DNA of 64,000 nt from Bermanella sp034112325 (lineage in GTDB: Bacteria > Pseudomonadota > Gammaproteobacteria > Pseudomonadales > Oceanobacteraceae): positions 5,425 through 69,424 of the forward strand of contig JAWUVO010000027.1 of assembly GCA_034112325.1 (NCBI GenBank). The letters run 5' to 3'. The translations under genes and the position numbers were made by a program. The notes below the pieces were generated by a model. That model was given only the letters and a program-made list of their open reading frames with translations, searched no databases and had not been told where the DNA came from. Below are positions 26,391 to 35,117 of this stretch, piece after piece (position 1 is the stretch's first letter; each line of letters begins with the position of its first letter).

Positions 26391-27266
26391 CTAGAAAGAA
26401 AATTTACGCGATAAACCTAAAAGTATCTGCTGGGTAATAAAGCGATATTCGCCGTCTCCGCGATGCTGGTACTCTGAAATCGACAGCTCTGCCTCCCATT
26501 TTTTCCAGCCGCCTATGACAAACAGCTTAAAACCCGTACCGTAACTGCTCTCTTTAAAACGCTGTAACTGGCATGAACTTCCTATGGAAATGGGGTCGAT
26601 AGTATTGTCATTAAATACCTCGGTAGCCGCATCATAACAAACGCTATTTTCAGTTGTATCTAACTCGGTTTCATAAGCATTACCTTTCACTGAGCTGTAC
26701 ATAAGATTCACCCCCAGGCCTAATTTCCCATACCTATGCGGTGTATCGTCACCCCTGCCCCATGTATAAAAAAGGCTTGGGCTGACTGAGATAACACTCA
26801 TACTTGAATACGTGCCCATATCGTAAGACACATCTTGATTACTGCGCTTAATGATTTGCTCAAATGCGTAATCATCAAAATAATCAAAGCCAAAGCCATA
26901 GCCCCAGTTAGAATCGGCAAAGTATGAATCACTTAAAGCAACCCCGTAAATTGGTCTAGGTTTAGATCCACTGCTTAAAACAAAGGCATCTTTTTTCGAC
27001 TTAGCACTCTGAAATTTTAACTGACGCTCAGTAAAGCTGACACCTAACTTAAGGTAAATACGTCCAAACATGCCAAATACAGCATTGGCGCAGTCACTTT
27101 CACGCATCTCTTCGTATAGCACTTCACACTGCTGATAACTGTTACTAATATGCTCTAAAGAATCCTTAATATCATCTATGGATTCGCTAATCGCTTTAGC
27201 CACAGGGTTTTCAGCCCAGCTTGAAATTGGTATTAGTAATAAAAAAAACAAATAGAATCGGGCCAT
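26391..27266 (-). CDS. Uncharacterised predicted outer-membrane beta-barrel protein
   Basis: The 291-residue protein is not recognised as a named family. It has a signal peptide (about 1-18, ISSWA), a polar helical stretch with two Cys (about 25-70; CEVLYEEM, DCANAVFG), then alternating aromatic and Gly-rich strands (WGYGFGFDYFDD, SVSPSLFYTWGRG, GLGVNLMYSS) and a terminal Phe (SRKFSF). The terminal aromatic residue is the BAM recognition signal of outer-membrane barrels. Two further Cys (about 208 and 227) may form a loop disulfide. It is divergent from the chalcone-isomerase-like gene and may be co-regulated with it; function unknown. Confidence 0.65.
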   Translation of the reverse strand: MARFYLFFLLLIPISSWAENPVAKAISESIDDIKDSLEHISNSYQQCEVLYEEMRESDCANAVFGMFGRIYLKLGVSFTERQLKFQSAKSKKDAFVLSSGSKPRPIYGVALSDSYFADSNWGYGFGFDYFDDYAFEQIIKRSNQDVSYDMGTYSSMSVISVSPSLFYTWGRGDDTPHRYGKLGLGVNLMYSSVKGNAYETELDTTENSVCYDAATEVFNDNTIDPISIGSSCQLQRFKESSYGTGFKLFVIGGWKKWEAELSISEYQHRGDGEYRFITQQILLGLSRKFSF

Positions 27267-27393
27267 TTAGGACCTACTGGGTAATTAATAAAGAGTAGAT
27301 AATGGTTAACTAATAAATTAAGCATAGCAAAGTATTTAATATTGATTGCTGGTCTATGCTTAAATATAAGCATGCACCAGGGCACTCCGAATT

Positions 27394-28932
27394 ATGATAA
27401 TTAAAACATTACTCGCCATTCTACTCAGCTTAAGTCTTGTGCAGACCAGCTTAAGCCTAGAACTTAACGGCATCGGCTCATATCAACAACTGCGTAAAGA
27501 ATTTTATATTGGCGCGCTGTATCTAAATACACTTGAGTCGGACCCTGCAATTATAATGTCCAGTAGCAGTAGTAAGCGTATGGCCCTAAAAGTCACCACT
27601 AAGCGGTGGAGCCCAAGGCGCTGGTCACTTCAGTGGCAGAATGACATTGCCATCAATAACTCGTTTGCAGACGACCCAGATCTCACCCAACAGCTAATGA
27701 CCTTTACTGGATTTTTAGGTGCAAAGCTTATTAACGGCGATGAAATAATTATTGATTATATTGCTGCAACAGGCACTGTGATTAAAATTAACGACGTTAA
27801 AATAATAGAAACAAAAACAGCTCAACTATTTAATTATATATTGAATGTGTGGATTGGAAAACTACCCCCTTCAGGTGAATTTAAAGACCGCATACTAGGA
27901 CAAAAAGATGTCACTACTGACGAATTACTGAAACGCTATAATGCTATAACTTATGATAAGAGCCGTACCTTGCTGGTAGCTTCGTGGATAAAATCTAGAG
28001 AGGATGAAATATTAGCCACACAGCGTAAACAGCAACAAGCAGAGCAGGCACAATTAGCACAAGCACAGCAAGCCAAAGCCCAGCTAGCAAAAGACAGTGC
28101 TAATAAAAAAGCGGCTAACGCGGCTTCAGCTAATTTACAGCAAGTTAAAAAAACCTATCAACCACCTAAAGCAATTGTTAAAAAGAAAGTCATTAGTCAG
28201 AAGAAAAAAATTGCTAGTATTGCTTCCTCTAATTCGAAATCAAAAGATAAAGCCGTTGCTGCTGCAGAAAACCAATACTACTTAGATCTGTATCGCTGGG
28301 AGCTAACGAGTGAAATACGTAATGCCGTAGAGTACCCAGAATGGGCTAAAAAGTTTGGGCAGAAAGGCGACGTTACACTTAACTTTACGGTGAATAGAAA
28401 GGCCGAAGTAAGTAAAGTAGCCGGGCAGAATCCTGATATCTCAGTATTATTAGTATCTGAGCTGCATCGCGCTATATTGGCCGTGGTTCCATTTATTTTA
28501 GCACCTGATGCATTGACTGGTAACAACTGGCCAATGAGTATAACTTATCGATTTGATCCTAAATCTGATGAACAGTCATTCGTTAACAAACCTAAAAGAC
28601 CTAACTCATTGAATAGTACAAAAAAAATAACTCAGGCTGATTATAAAAAAGTACTTAGTAATTATATTGCCGATGTTACCGAAAGAATTAACGACAAAAT
28701 TGAATATCCTGTTTGGGCTAAAAAGTTAAACCAGAAAGGTAAAGTTGAGATTGAGATTACCATTACTAAAGAAGGTTCGGTCTCTAACATGGTGGATAAA
28801 ACGGTCAGTCGCTATGAAACATTAAATCAAGAGGTTCGCAATGCAATAGAAGAGTCAGTTCCATTACCTTCTATTCCAGACGAGCTAAAACTAAACACTA
28901 CAACAATTATTATAGAGCGTGATTTCAAATAA
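27394..28932 (+). CDS. Chalcone-isomerase-like protein with two TonB C-terminal-like domains
   Basis: The 512-residue exported protein has a signal peptide (about 1-21). Residues 22-165 resemble the bacterial chalcone-isomerase-like family (LNGIGSYQQLRKEFYIGALYL, GAKLINGDEIIIDY, and an ILNVWIGKLPPS end). A Gln/Ala/Lys-rich linker (about 205-290) leads to two copies of a TonB C-terminal-like fold at about 300-395 and 425-512. Each begins with a helix and the near-identical EYPxWAKKxxQKG and has a following strand pair. Plant-type catalysis is not expected. TonB-like ends suggest contact with outer-membrane receptors or peptidoglycan. No ExbB/D genes are linked. A strong terminator follows. Confidence 0.72.
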   Translation: MIIKTLLAILLSLSLVQTSLSLELNGIGSYQQLRKEFYIGALYLNTLESDPAIIMSSSSSKRMALKVTTKRWSPRRWSLQWQNDIAINNSFADDPDLTQQLMTFTGFLGAKLINGDEIIIDYIAATGTVIKINDVKIIETKTAQLFNYILNVWIGKLPPSGEFKDRILGQKDVTTDELLKRYNAITYDKSRTLLVASWIKSREDEILATQRKQQQAEQAQLAQAQQAKAQLAKDSANKKAANAASANLQQVKKTYQPPKAIVKKKVISQKKKIASIASSNSKSKDKAVAAAENQYYLDLYRWELTSEIRNAVEYPEWAKKFGQKGDVTLNFTVNRKAEVSKVAGQNPDISVLLVSELHRAILAVVPFILAPDALTGNNWPMSITYRFDPKSDEQSFVNKPKRPNSLNSTKKITQADYKKVLSNYIADVTERINDKIEYPVWAKKLNQKGKVEIEITITKEGSVSNMVDKTVSRYETLNQEVRNAIEESVPLPSIPDELKLNTTTIIIERDFK

Positions 28933-28966
28933 AATAAAATCATATAAAAATCTTACATTAAATCAC

Positions 28967-29012
28967 AGGCACAAAAAAAGGAGCATTGAAAAATGCTCCT
29001 TTTTTTGTGCCT
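28967..29012. terminator. Strong bidirectional terminator
   Basis: GGAGCATT and AATGCTCC close a GAAA tetraloop, flanked by matching seven-base A and T runs and outer AGGCAC/GTGCCT arms. It lies between the convergent chalcone-isomerase-like gene and pckA. Confidence 0.92.
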
Positions 29013-29081
29013 AACCAATCTCCAGATTAATCAGGCCTAACCCAGGGTGAGGGTTGTGTAACCTTTATTTTAAGCCTTAAC

Positions 29082-30617
29082 TTAAAGCTGAGGTCCTGCT
29101 GCACAAATAGCATCAGAAACATCGTACTTTTTAAAGTTATCAACAAATTGCTTAGCCAGACCCGCTGCAACTTCATCGTATTTAGCTTGATCAGCCCAAG
29201 CGCCACGAGGATTCAGCAGTTTACTGTCAACGCCTTCAACCGCTTTAGGTACTTGCAAGCCAAATAATGGAATTGTTTCAGTCTCAGCATTACGTAATGC
29301 GCCTGATTGAATACCGGCAATAACCGCACGAGTAGTTGGAATTGAGAAGCGCTCGCCGCCTGCACCGTTAGGGCCGCCGGTCCAACCTGTATTTACAAGG
29401 TAAACTTGTGAATCAAATTCAGTTACTCGCTTCATTAGAAGCTCTGCGTATTCACCTGCTGGACGCGGGAAGAAAGGCGCACCAAAACATGTAGAGAAAG
29501 TAGACTTAAGACCTTTAGAACCGCCCATTTCTGTTGAACCTACTAACGCAGTGTAACCAGACAAGAAATGGTAAGCTGCTTGCTCTTTAGATAAGATAGA
29601 AACAGGAGGAAGAACACCCGTCATATCACATGTTAAAAAGATCACCGCTTTAGGCTCGCCCGCTTGGTTTTCTAAAACACGTTTTTCAATGTGCTCTAGA
29701 GGATAAGCGCAACGACCATTTTCAGTCAGGCTAACATCGTTATAATCGGCAACTCGAGTTTCGTCATCAATAACAACGTTTTCAACGATGGCGCCAAACT
29801 TAATCGCATCCCAAATAACAGGTTCATTCTTTTGAGAAAGGTCAATAGTTTTTGCGTAGCAACCGCCTTCGATATTAAATACTGTTCCTTTACCCCAACC
29901 ATGCTCATCATCACCAATTAGGTAACGGCTTTGGTCAGCAGATAGAGTTGTTTTACCGGTTCCAGACAAACCAAAAAACAAACAAGTGTCGCCGTCTTCG
30001 CCCACGTTAGCTGAGCAATGCATTGGTAACACATCTTTTTCAGGTAATAGGAAGTTTTGCACAGAGAACATAGCTTTTTTCATTTCACCGGCGTAACGCA
30101 TACCGGCAAGCAGTACTTTGCGTTTAGCAAAGTTAATCATTACACAGCCATCAGAATTTGTGCCGTCACGCTCAGGGACACATTCGAAACCTGCTGCGTT
30201 AAGGATCTGCCACTCTTCTTTGTCAGCTGGGTTATAACTTGCTGGGCGGATAAATAAGTTGCGACCGAACAGATTTTGCCACGCTGTTTGAGTCGTCATT
30301 TTAACTGGAAGATAATGATTAGAATCAGCACCCACGTGAACTTCAGATACAAACTTGTCGTGTTGGTCTAAATAAGTTTCAACGCGGTCCCAAAGGGCAT
30401 CAAATTTTTCTGCATCGAAAGGACGGTTAACATTGCCCCAGTCGATGGCGTCTGAAGTGCTTGGCTCTTGTACAATGAAGCGATCCATTGGAGAGCGACC
30501 AGTACGCTTACCTGTGGTTACTACAAAGGCGCCATTGTCTTGCATGCGGCCTTCGCCGCGTTCAAGCGCTTTTTCTACTAGTACAGCAGAGGAAAGGTCG
30601 GTGTAAACGGTGGTCAT
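29082..30617 (-). CDS. pckA: Phosphoenolpyruvate carboxykinase (ATP)
   Basis: The 511-residue cytosolic enzyme converts oxaloacetate and ATP to PEP, CO2 and ADP for gluconeogenesis. Signatures are the N-terminal TGRSPMDRF, the P-loop GLSGTGKTTLS (about 225-235), the GDDEHGWG metal loop, FNIEGGCYAK, and TGWTGGPNG near residue 400. Length fits the ATP-dependent family. No clear Shine-Dalgarno precedes the ATG at 30617. Position next to hslO and hslR is as in Pseudomonas. Confidence 0.97.
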   Translation of the reverse strand: MTTVYTDLSSAVLVEKALERGEGRMQDNGAFVVTTGKRTGRSPMDRFIVQEPSTSDAIDWGNVNRPFDAEKFDALWDRVETYLDQHDKFVSEVHVGADSNHYLPVKMTTQTAWQNLFGRNLFIRPASYNPADKEEWQILNAAGFECVPERDGTNSDGCVMINFAKRKVLLAGMRYAGEMKKAMFSVQNFLLPEKDVLPMHCSANVGEDGDTCLFFGLSGTGKTTLSADQSRYLIGDDEHGWGKGTVFNIEGGCYAKTIDLSQKNEPVIWDAIKFGAIVENVVIDDETRVADYNDVSLTENGRCAYPLEHIEKRVLENQAGEPKAVIFLTCDMTGVLPPVSILSKEQAAYHFLSGYTALVGSTEMGGSKGLKSTFSTCFGAPFFPRPAGEYAELLMKRVTEFDSQVYLVNTGWTGGPNGAGGERFSIPTTRAVIAGIQSGALRNAETETIPLFGLQVPKAVEGVDSKLLNPRGAWADQAKYDEVAAGLAKQFVDNFKKYDVSDAICAAGPQL

Positions 30618-30759
30618 AATATTGCCAATCCATAAGTTAGATCAAATAGCTTTTGGCTAAATGACTAGAGACATTACCGCTAATACTTGGATGTGCATTA
30701 ACGAATTTTAAAAATTTGGTCGATAATTATGCCAGAAAATCCCCTCTAGGCGAATAGCA

Positions 30760-30951
30760 ATGGCCAGAAAAGGGAGCATCGAAAGGGTTTACGACTACAA
30801 ATGGAGCACAAGCCCTGTGAATACGGGGGATATACAGAGTATTTATGATGAATATATCTACTATAAATACAATCAATGTACAGGGAATTGCGCAAATGCC
30901 CATGAAATGGGACTTTTTGTAAATTTTTTACAAGATTTAATGGCGTCGTAG
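30760..30951 (+). CDS. Small hypothetical protein, 63 residues
   Basis: An ORF of 63 codons in the divergent gap between pckA and the hslO terminator. The product is polar and aromatic (DIQSIYDEYIYYKYNQ, then a CTGNC pair and a helix GLFVNFLQDLM). The amino-acid composition looks protein-like, it has a weak AGGCG ribosome site, and a strong terminator begins 50 bases after its stop, all favouring a real gene. I recognise no family. The CxxxC spacing could bind metal or form a disulfide, but that is a guess. Confidence 0.45.
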   Translation: MARKGSIERVYDYKWSTSPVNTGDIQSIYDEYIYYKYNQCTGNCANAHEMGLFVNFLQDLMAS

Positions 30952-30999
30952 GGACAGAACCTACTAATTTCAGGCATCTAATTTATTAATTCCAGACAC

Positions 31000-31025
31000 A
31001 AAAAGGCACCAATTAGGTGCCTTTT
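31000..31025. terminator. Strong bidirectional terminator
   Basis: AAAAGGCACC and GGTGCCTTTT pair across a five-base AATTA loop. It ends hslO leftward and would also end transcription through the small ORF at 30760-30951. Confidence 0.9.
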
Positions 31026-31037
31026 ATAGAGTTCAGA

Positions 31038-31931
31038 CTAATGCAGCCCCTTGCCTGCTTTTGCACTTTCTAGAGGAAATAATTCATTAACATCTAGCTG
31101 AGTAAAGCTGTAATGCTGTCCACAAAATTGGCAGTCGGCACGAATTTTACTTTGCTCTTCGATAATATCTTGGCACTGAACAAACCCTATATGTATCAGA
31201 GCTGTTGATAAGCGCTCTTTAGAACAGCTGCAACTGAATTGTAACGGCTCTTGGTCATACATCATTACTTTTTCTTCATTGTATAAACGATATAGTAATT
31301 CATTATTTTCTAAATGGAGTAATTCATCGCTGCGAACGGTACTGCCTAAATGCGTTAAACGATTCCAAGCATCTTCATCTACTTTGAGTCCTTCTTGAAT
31401 TTCTCCTAATTCAGGTAGTTCTTGCAGTAAAAAACCCGCCGCAACATGGTCTTCACAAGATAGCCAAATACGCGTACCTAATTGCTCCGACTGCTTGAAG
31501 TATCCTTCCATACACTTGGCAATGTCGTCGCCCTCTAACGCCACAATACCTTGGTAACGCTGGCCTTTTTCTGGTTCCATGGTAATGACTAACTGCCCAC
31601 TTGTACCTAGTAACTGACCCTCTGCAAGATTAATATCTAACTCGTCATCCATACGCGCTATGCCGCGTAGCTTTCCATCATGAGAGGTTTCGGCAAGCAA
31701 GAATTTAAGCGGGCCGTTAGTTTGAATTTGCAGTGTTAATAAACCTTTAATTTTCACTGTGGCGCTAAGTAATGCCGCTGCAGCTAATAATTCTCCCAGT
31801 AATTTATTCACTGGCTCAGGATAATTTTGACGCTGAAATATGTCTTTAAGTGTTTGCTTTAAACCCACCAGCTCACCTCGAACATGGGAGTTTGCAAAGG
31901 TGAATCGCTGTAAAGTGTCACTAGTGGCCAT
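31038..31931 (-). CDS. hslO: Redox-regulated chaperone Hsp33
   Basis: A 297-residue cytosolic holdase activated by oxidation together with heat or bleach stress. The N-terminal domain carries GELLAAAALLSATVK, and the C-terminal zinc switch has all four cysteines: Cys234 and Cys236 (SCSC) and Cys267 and Cys270 (CQFC). This is the CxC...CxxC pattern that releases zinc on oxidation. It is downstream of hslR on the same strand, 57 bases apart, as in many gammaproteobacteria. Confidence 0.96.
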   Translation of the reverse strand: MATSDTLQRFTFANSHVRGELVGLKQTLKDIFQRQNYPEPVNKLLGELLAAAALLSATVKIKGLLTLQIQTNGPLKFLLAETSHDGKLRGIARMDDELDINLAEGQLLGTSGQLVITMEPEKGQRYQGIVALEGDDIAKCMEGYFKQSEQLGTRIWLSCEDHVAAGFLLQELPELGEIQEGLKVDEDAWNRLTHLGSTVRSDELLHLENNELLYRLYNEEKVMMYDQEPLQFSCSCSKERLSTALIHIGFVQCQDIIEEQSKIRADCQFCGQHYSFTQLDVNELFPLESAKAGKGLH

Positions 31932-31988
31932 AACTTACCTGACTATAAATATAAAAATTTAAATTAAATTCTAAAAAAAGATAGAAAA

Positions 31989-32399
31989 CTAAAGGTCGTT
32001 GTCATCACGAAATTTATGTATTTGACGACGCTCTTTTTTATTTGGCTTGTGGTCAAACAACGGATTTGCCTTACTGAATTTTCTTCGGCGCTCAGCTTCA
32101 TCCATTCTTTGTTTAATACTCTCAGCGGTTTCTTCATACAATAATGCAGCCTCTGCGGCACCGCGACGTTGGTCACTAATAACTTTAATGAGCACCGTTT
32201 TTTCTTCAAAACCTTGGCGTACTTTTAACTTAGCACCCAGCTCTACCACCTTACTAACTTTGCTTCGCTGGCCTTCGTATTGTACTTTTCCACCTTCGAT
32301 TGCACTTTTAGCAGTTGCACGAGTTTTATAAAAACGTGCTGCCCAAAGCCATTTATCTAAGCGAATTTTAATCTCTTTACTGTTGTCTAGTTTGCTCAT
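31989..32399 (-). CDS. hslR: Ribosome-associated heat-shock protein Hsp15
   Basis: A 136-residue RNA-binding protein with an S4 domain at the N-terminus (IRLDKWLWAARFYKTRATAKSAIEGGKVQYEG). Hsp15 binds free 50S subunits that still carry a nascent chain and helps recycle them. The C-terminal half is strongly basic with a DHKPNKKERRQIHKFRDD tail typical of the family. It lies between yrfG and hslO on the same strand, the conserved yrfG-hslR-hslO order. Confidence 0.94.
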   Translation of the reverse strand: MSKLDNSKEIKIRLDKWLWAARFYKTRATAKSAIEGGKVQYEGQRSKVSKVVELGAKLKVRQGFEEKTVLIKVISDQRRGAAEAALLYEETAESIKQRMDEAERRRKFSKANPLFDHKPNKKERRQIHKFRDDNDL

Positions 32400-32477
32400 G
32401 CTGCTACTTTTTTAGTGACTTGTTAGCCGCTGTTTGCCACTTGTTGATAGGGGCATTTATACTTCGGGCTAAGCCGT

Positions 32478-33134
32478 TTAAATATTAGGCATTATATCTT
32501 TGAATTCATCTACACTTTTGAACTGGTCTAACTCACGCTTCTCTTTTTGACTGTCAGGCTGGCAAATACATAATAAATGCTTAAAGCCAAATCGCTTTGC
32601 CGATTCTAACACAGCTAGACTGTCATCAATTAAAACAGTGCGTTCTATATCAAAGCCTTCGTCTGCTAAAAGATGATTCCAAAAGGCCTGATCTTCTTTT
32701 GGGTAGCGATAATCATGAGAGCTAATTATGCGGTCAACCATTTTATCTAAACCTGTGTGGATCATTTTTAAGTCCACACTATCTCGATGGGCATTAGTCA
32801 CTATGACACTGCGCTTACCCGCTTGTTTTAGACTCGCTAAAAAATCAGGTACGTGGGGCCTAAATTGTATTTTATGAGCGATCTCATGCTTTATCTCAGC
32901 GATCGGCAGTTGCGTTAAGTCACTCCAATAATCTAAGCAGTACCATTCTAACTGGCCCACTTTTTCTTTCATTTGATCTGTTAACGTGGCTAACGCCTGT
33001 GCTGCGCTCATGTTGTGATGATCTGCATACTTAACGGGTAAATGTTCTAACCAAAAGTAATTATCAAAGTGTAAATCTAATAAAGTACCGTCCATATCTA
33101 ATAAAACAGTATCTATGTCATTCCAATCGATCAT
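32478..33134 (-). CDS. yrfG: HAD-family GMP/IMP nucleotidase YrfG
   Basis: The 218-residue soluble phosphatase has the HAD motifs: DMDGTLLDLHFDNYFW (nucleophile Asp in LLDMDGT), VTNAHRDS (motif II), a Lys in RYPKEDQAF (motif III) and LIDDSLAVLESAKRFG (motif IV). E. coli YrfG hydrolyses GMP and IMP; the same substrates are inferred here. It is first in the leftward yrfG-hslR-hslO cluster and divergent from nudE, with 61 bases between the two starts. Confidence 0.92.
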   Translation of the reverse strand: MIDWNDIDTVLLDMDGTLLDLHFDNYFWLEHLPVKYADHHNMSAAQALATLTDQMKEKVGQLEWYCLDYWSDLTQLPIAEIKHEIAHKIQFRPHVPDFLASLKQAGKRSVIVTNAHRDSVDLKMIHTGLDKMVDRIISSHDYRYPKEDQAFWNHLLADEGFDIERTVLIDDSLAVLESAKRFGFKHLLCICQPDSQKEKRELDQFKSVDEFKDIMPNI

Positions 33135-33195
33135 TTAGGTAGCGCCTTTTATCGTTCACACTTATGCTATTGCAGTTAATTATAGTTGGATTACC

Positions 33196-33744
33196 ATGAG
33201 CCAGAAACCAGAAATATTAAATTCGCACATTGTTGCGCAAAGTCGCTTGTTTAAAATCGAATCATTAGAGCTAAGATTTTCAAACGGTGTAGAGCGAACA
33301 TACGAACGCTTAGTACCCGGTGGGTCTGGAGCCGTTATGATGGTACCTATTAACAAAAACAACGAAGTACTACTGATTAAAGAGTACGGCGTAGGTATCG
33401 AGGATTATACCCTAACTTTGCCAAAAGGCGCCGTGGATTTAGGTGAAACATTAGAACATGCCGCCAACAGAGAGCTGCAAGAAGAGATCTGTTATGGGGC
33501 GCACAAACTTCATCACCTTAAAAAGCTCAGCTTATCGCCTAGCTATATGAAAAGTGGAATTGATGTATATGTTGCGCTAGACCTATATGAGTCTTCGCTG
33601 GAAGGCGACGAGCCAGAACCTTTAGAAGTGGTGACCTGGCCTTTAGATAATATAGATGAACTTGTCTTGCGTAATGACGTAACAGAGGGCCGCGCCATTG
33701 CGGCTCTATATCTAGCCAAAGCTTGGCTAAATGCTCAAAATTAA
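33196..33744 (+). CDS. nudE: ADP-compound hydrolase NudE
   Basis: The 182-residue Nudix hydrolase acts on NADH, ADP-ribose and Ap3A in E. coli. The Nudix box is intact: G-x5-E-x7-RELQEE in GAVDLGETLEHAANRELQEEI, with the glutamates that bind Mg. The C-terminus has the NudE-typical VTEGRAIAALYLAK. It pairs with cysQ (20 bases between them), the common nudE-cysQ operon, and is divergent from yrfG. Confidence 0.94.
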   Translation: MSQKPEILNSHIVAQSRLFKIESLELRFSNGVERTYERLVPGGSGAVMMVPINKNNEVLLIKEYGVGIEDYTLTLPKGAVDLGETLEHAANRELQEEICYGAHKLHHLKKLSLSPSYMKSGIDVYVALDLYESSLEGDEPEPLEVVTWPLDNIDELVLRNDVTEGRAIAALYLAKAWLNAQN

Positions 33745-33763
33745 TAATAAATAAGGAGCGACT

Positions 33764-34579
33764 ATGCAACCTAAGTATGCCGATGTAATTGCACTTGCTA
33801 AGCAGGCCGGTGATGCGATTTTAGATATTTATAATCGCAGCGAATACACCGTTATTGAAAAAGCAGACGAAAGCCCTTTAACAGATGCAGATTTGGCCGC
33901 CCACAATATATTAATGACAGGCCTGAAGTCTATTTTAGACCTACCAATTATTAGTGAAGAGTCTGACCTACCACCTAAAAAAGACAGGGACAGCTGGCAG
34001 CAGTTCTGGCTTATAGATCCTTTAGATGGCACCAAAGAATTCATCGATCGAAACGGCGAATTCACGATAAATATTGCGCTAATATCTAATCACGAGCCTG
34101 TTTTTGGACTTATATATGCCCCAGTGACTGATGAGGTCTTTTATGGTGGTGACGGAAAAGCCTACTGCATTAAAGGCCAGCAAGCTCCAGTTCGACTAAA
34201 AGCCAGTAATCCCAGCTTACAAATTAGAGAGGGCAAGCAAATTCGAATTTTTGGCAGTCGTCGACATGCCACCGACGAGGTTAAGCGTCTGCGCGAACAT
34301 CTTATTGAACGCCTAGCACCAACCGAACTTATATCGGTAGGCAGCGCATTAAAACTGGCATACTTAGCTGACGGCCAAGCTGAATTATATCCAAGGTACG
34401 GTAATGTTAGCGAATGGGATATTGCGGCTGGTCACGCAATTTTACGCTGCGTGGGCGGTGACATCCTTACACTGCAATATGAGCCAATGAAGTACGGACA
34501 TAAACCCAGCATGATTGTTCCTGGATTTTTTGCCATAGGCTGTCTTGAGTATGATTGGCGGCCTTTTTTATTAACTTAA
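33764..34579 (+). CDS. cysQ: 3'(2'),5'-bisphosphate nucleotidase CysQ
   Basis: The 271-residue inositol-monophosphatase-fold enzyme removes the 3'-phosphate of PAP, a by-product of sulfate assimilation and of phosphopantetheinyl transfer or degradation. The metal ligands are visible: ISEESD (Glu65/66), LIDPLDGTKEF (Asp85 and Asp88) and SEWDIAAGHAIL at the C-terminus. An AAGGAG Shine-Dalgarno lies 7 bases before the ATG. Second in the nudE operon. A pathway link to the distant PKS cluster is not implied. Confidence 0.95.
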   Translation: MQPKYADVIALAKQAGDAILDIYNRSEYTVIEKADESPLTDADLAAHNILMTGLKSILDLPIISEESDLPPKKDRDSWQQFWLIDPLDGTKEFIDRNGEFTINIALISNHEPVFGLIYAPVTDEVFYGGDGKAYCIKGQQAPVRLKASNPSLQIREGKQIRIFGSRRHATDEVKRLREHLIERLAPTELISVGSALKLAYLADGQAELYPRYGNVSEWDIAAGHAILRCVGGDILTLQYEPMKYGHKPSMIVPGFFAIGCLEYDWRPFLLT

Positions 34580-34771
34580 ATTATTATTCTTACAATAAGT
34601 ATTTAGTCATCTTAATAGCCATAGGTTAATAACAATTGGGAATGAAACTGGCCGAACTGCATTGCTTTAGGCCAGCTGCAACATAAAAAACTTAAGTGCC
34701 ATTGTTTTTGTCATTAGACTTTAATTTTTCATTCGAAAACAATGCTAGAACCGCCTCACAAAATTAATTTT

Positions 34772-34792
34772 TTTGACTAGACTTAAGTCAAA
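34772..34792. promoter_or_regulatory. Dyad upstream of the 70-residue protein gene
   Basis: TTTGACT and AGTCAAA are perfect inverted arms 7 bases apart, and a second palindrome GACTTAAGTC overlaps the centre. The left arm contains a -35-like TTGACT, but no good -10 follows. It lies 20 bases before the ATG. Confidence 0.35.
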
Positions 34793-34812
34793 CAAAGACA
34801 AGTGAGCGGATC

Positions 34813-35025
34813 ATGACCTATAGTATCCACCCTAAGATTCATCGCTTAAACCATGAAATTAAAACCTTAGAGAGACTTTCAACCAGTGCCCGCCAGCGCA
34901 TTGGTATGTCTAACCCTGCGGTACTTCAAAATTACAAAGAGATGATTGAAGTTCGTAAAGAGTTAATTGAAATGCTGCACAAAAAACACAAACTATATAT
35001 GCAGCAAAGATTAGCCGCTAATTAA
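34813..35025 (+). CDS. Small helical protein of unknown function, 70 residues
   Basis: A short, charged protein predicted to form one long helix or helical hairpin (IHRLNHEIKTLERLSTSA and NYKEMIEVRKELIEMLHKKHKLYMQQ). It recalls small DUF465/YdcH-type coiled-coil proteins, but no family motif is strong enough to name it. The gene has a plausible ribosome site and is followed within 40 bases by a strong terminator, so a separate transcript is likely. Confidence 0.65.
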   Translation: MTYSIHPKIHRLNHEIKTLERLSTSARQRIGMSNPAVLQNYKEMIEVRKELIEMLHKKHKLYMQQRLAAN

Positions 35026-35058
35026 TAAAAAATGCAGTACCACCAATACCCTAGGTGT

Positions 35059-35088
35059 TAAAAGGGCGCTATACGCGCCCTTTTTTTT
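35059..35088. terminator. Strong intrinsic terminator
   Basis: GGGCGC and GCGCCC pair around TATAC and are followed by eight T on the plus strand, with A residues before the stem. It ends the 70-residue gene and may also act on the convergent globin gene. Confidence 0.92.
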
Positions 35089-35117
35089 ACTCTAAGTTTT
35101 AATAGTCACTGTTTTGG

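Noticed and set aside
34648..34675. CTGGCC/GGCCAG hairpin downstream of cysQ
   Set aside because: Sixteen-base loop and no T tract; unlikely terminator, and no RNA-gene features around it.
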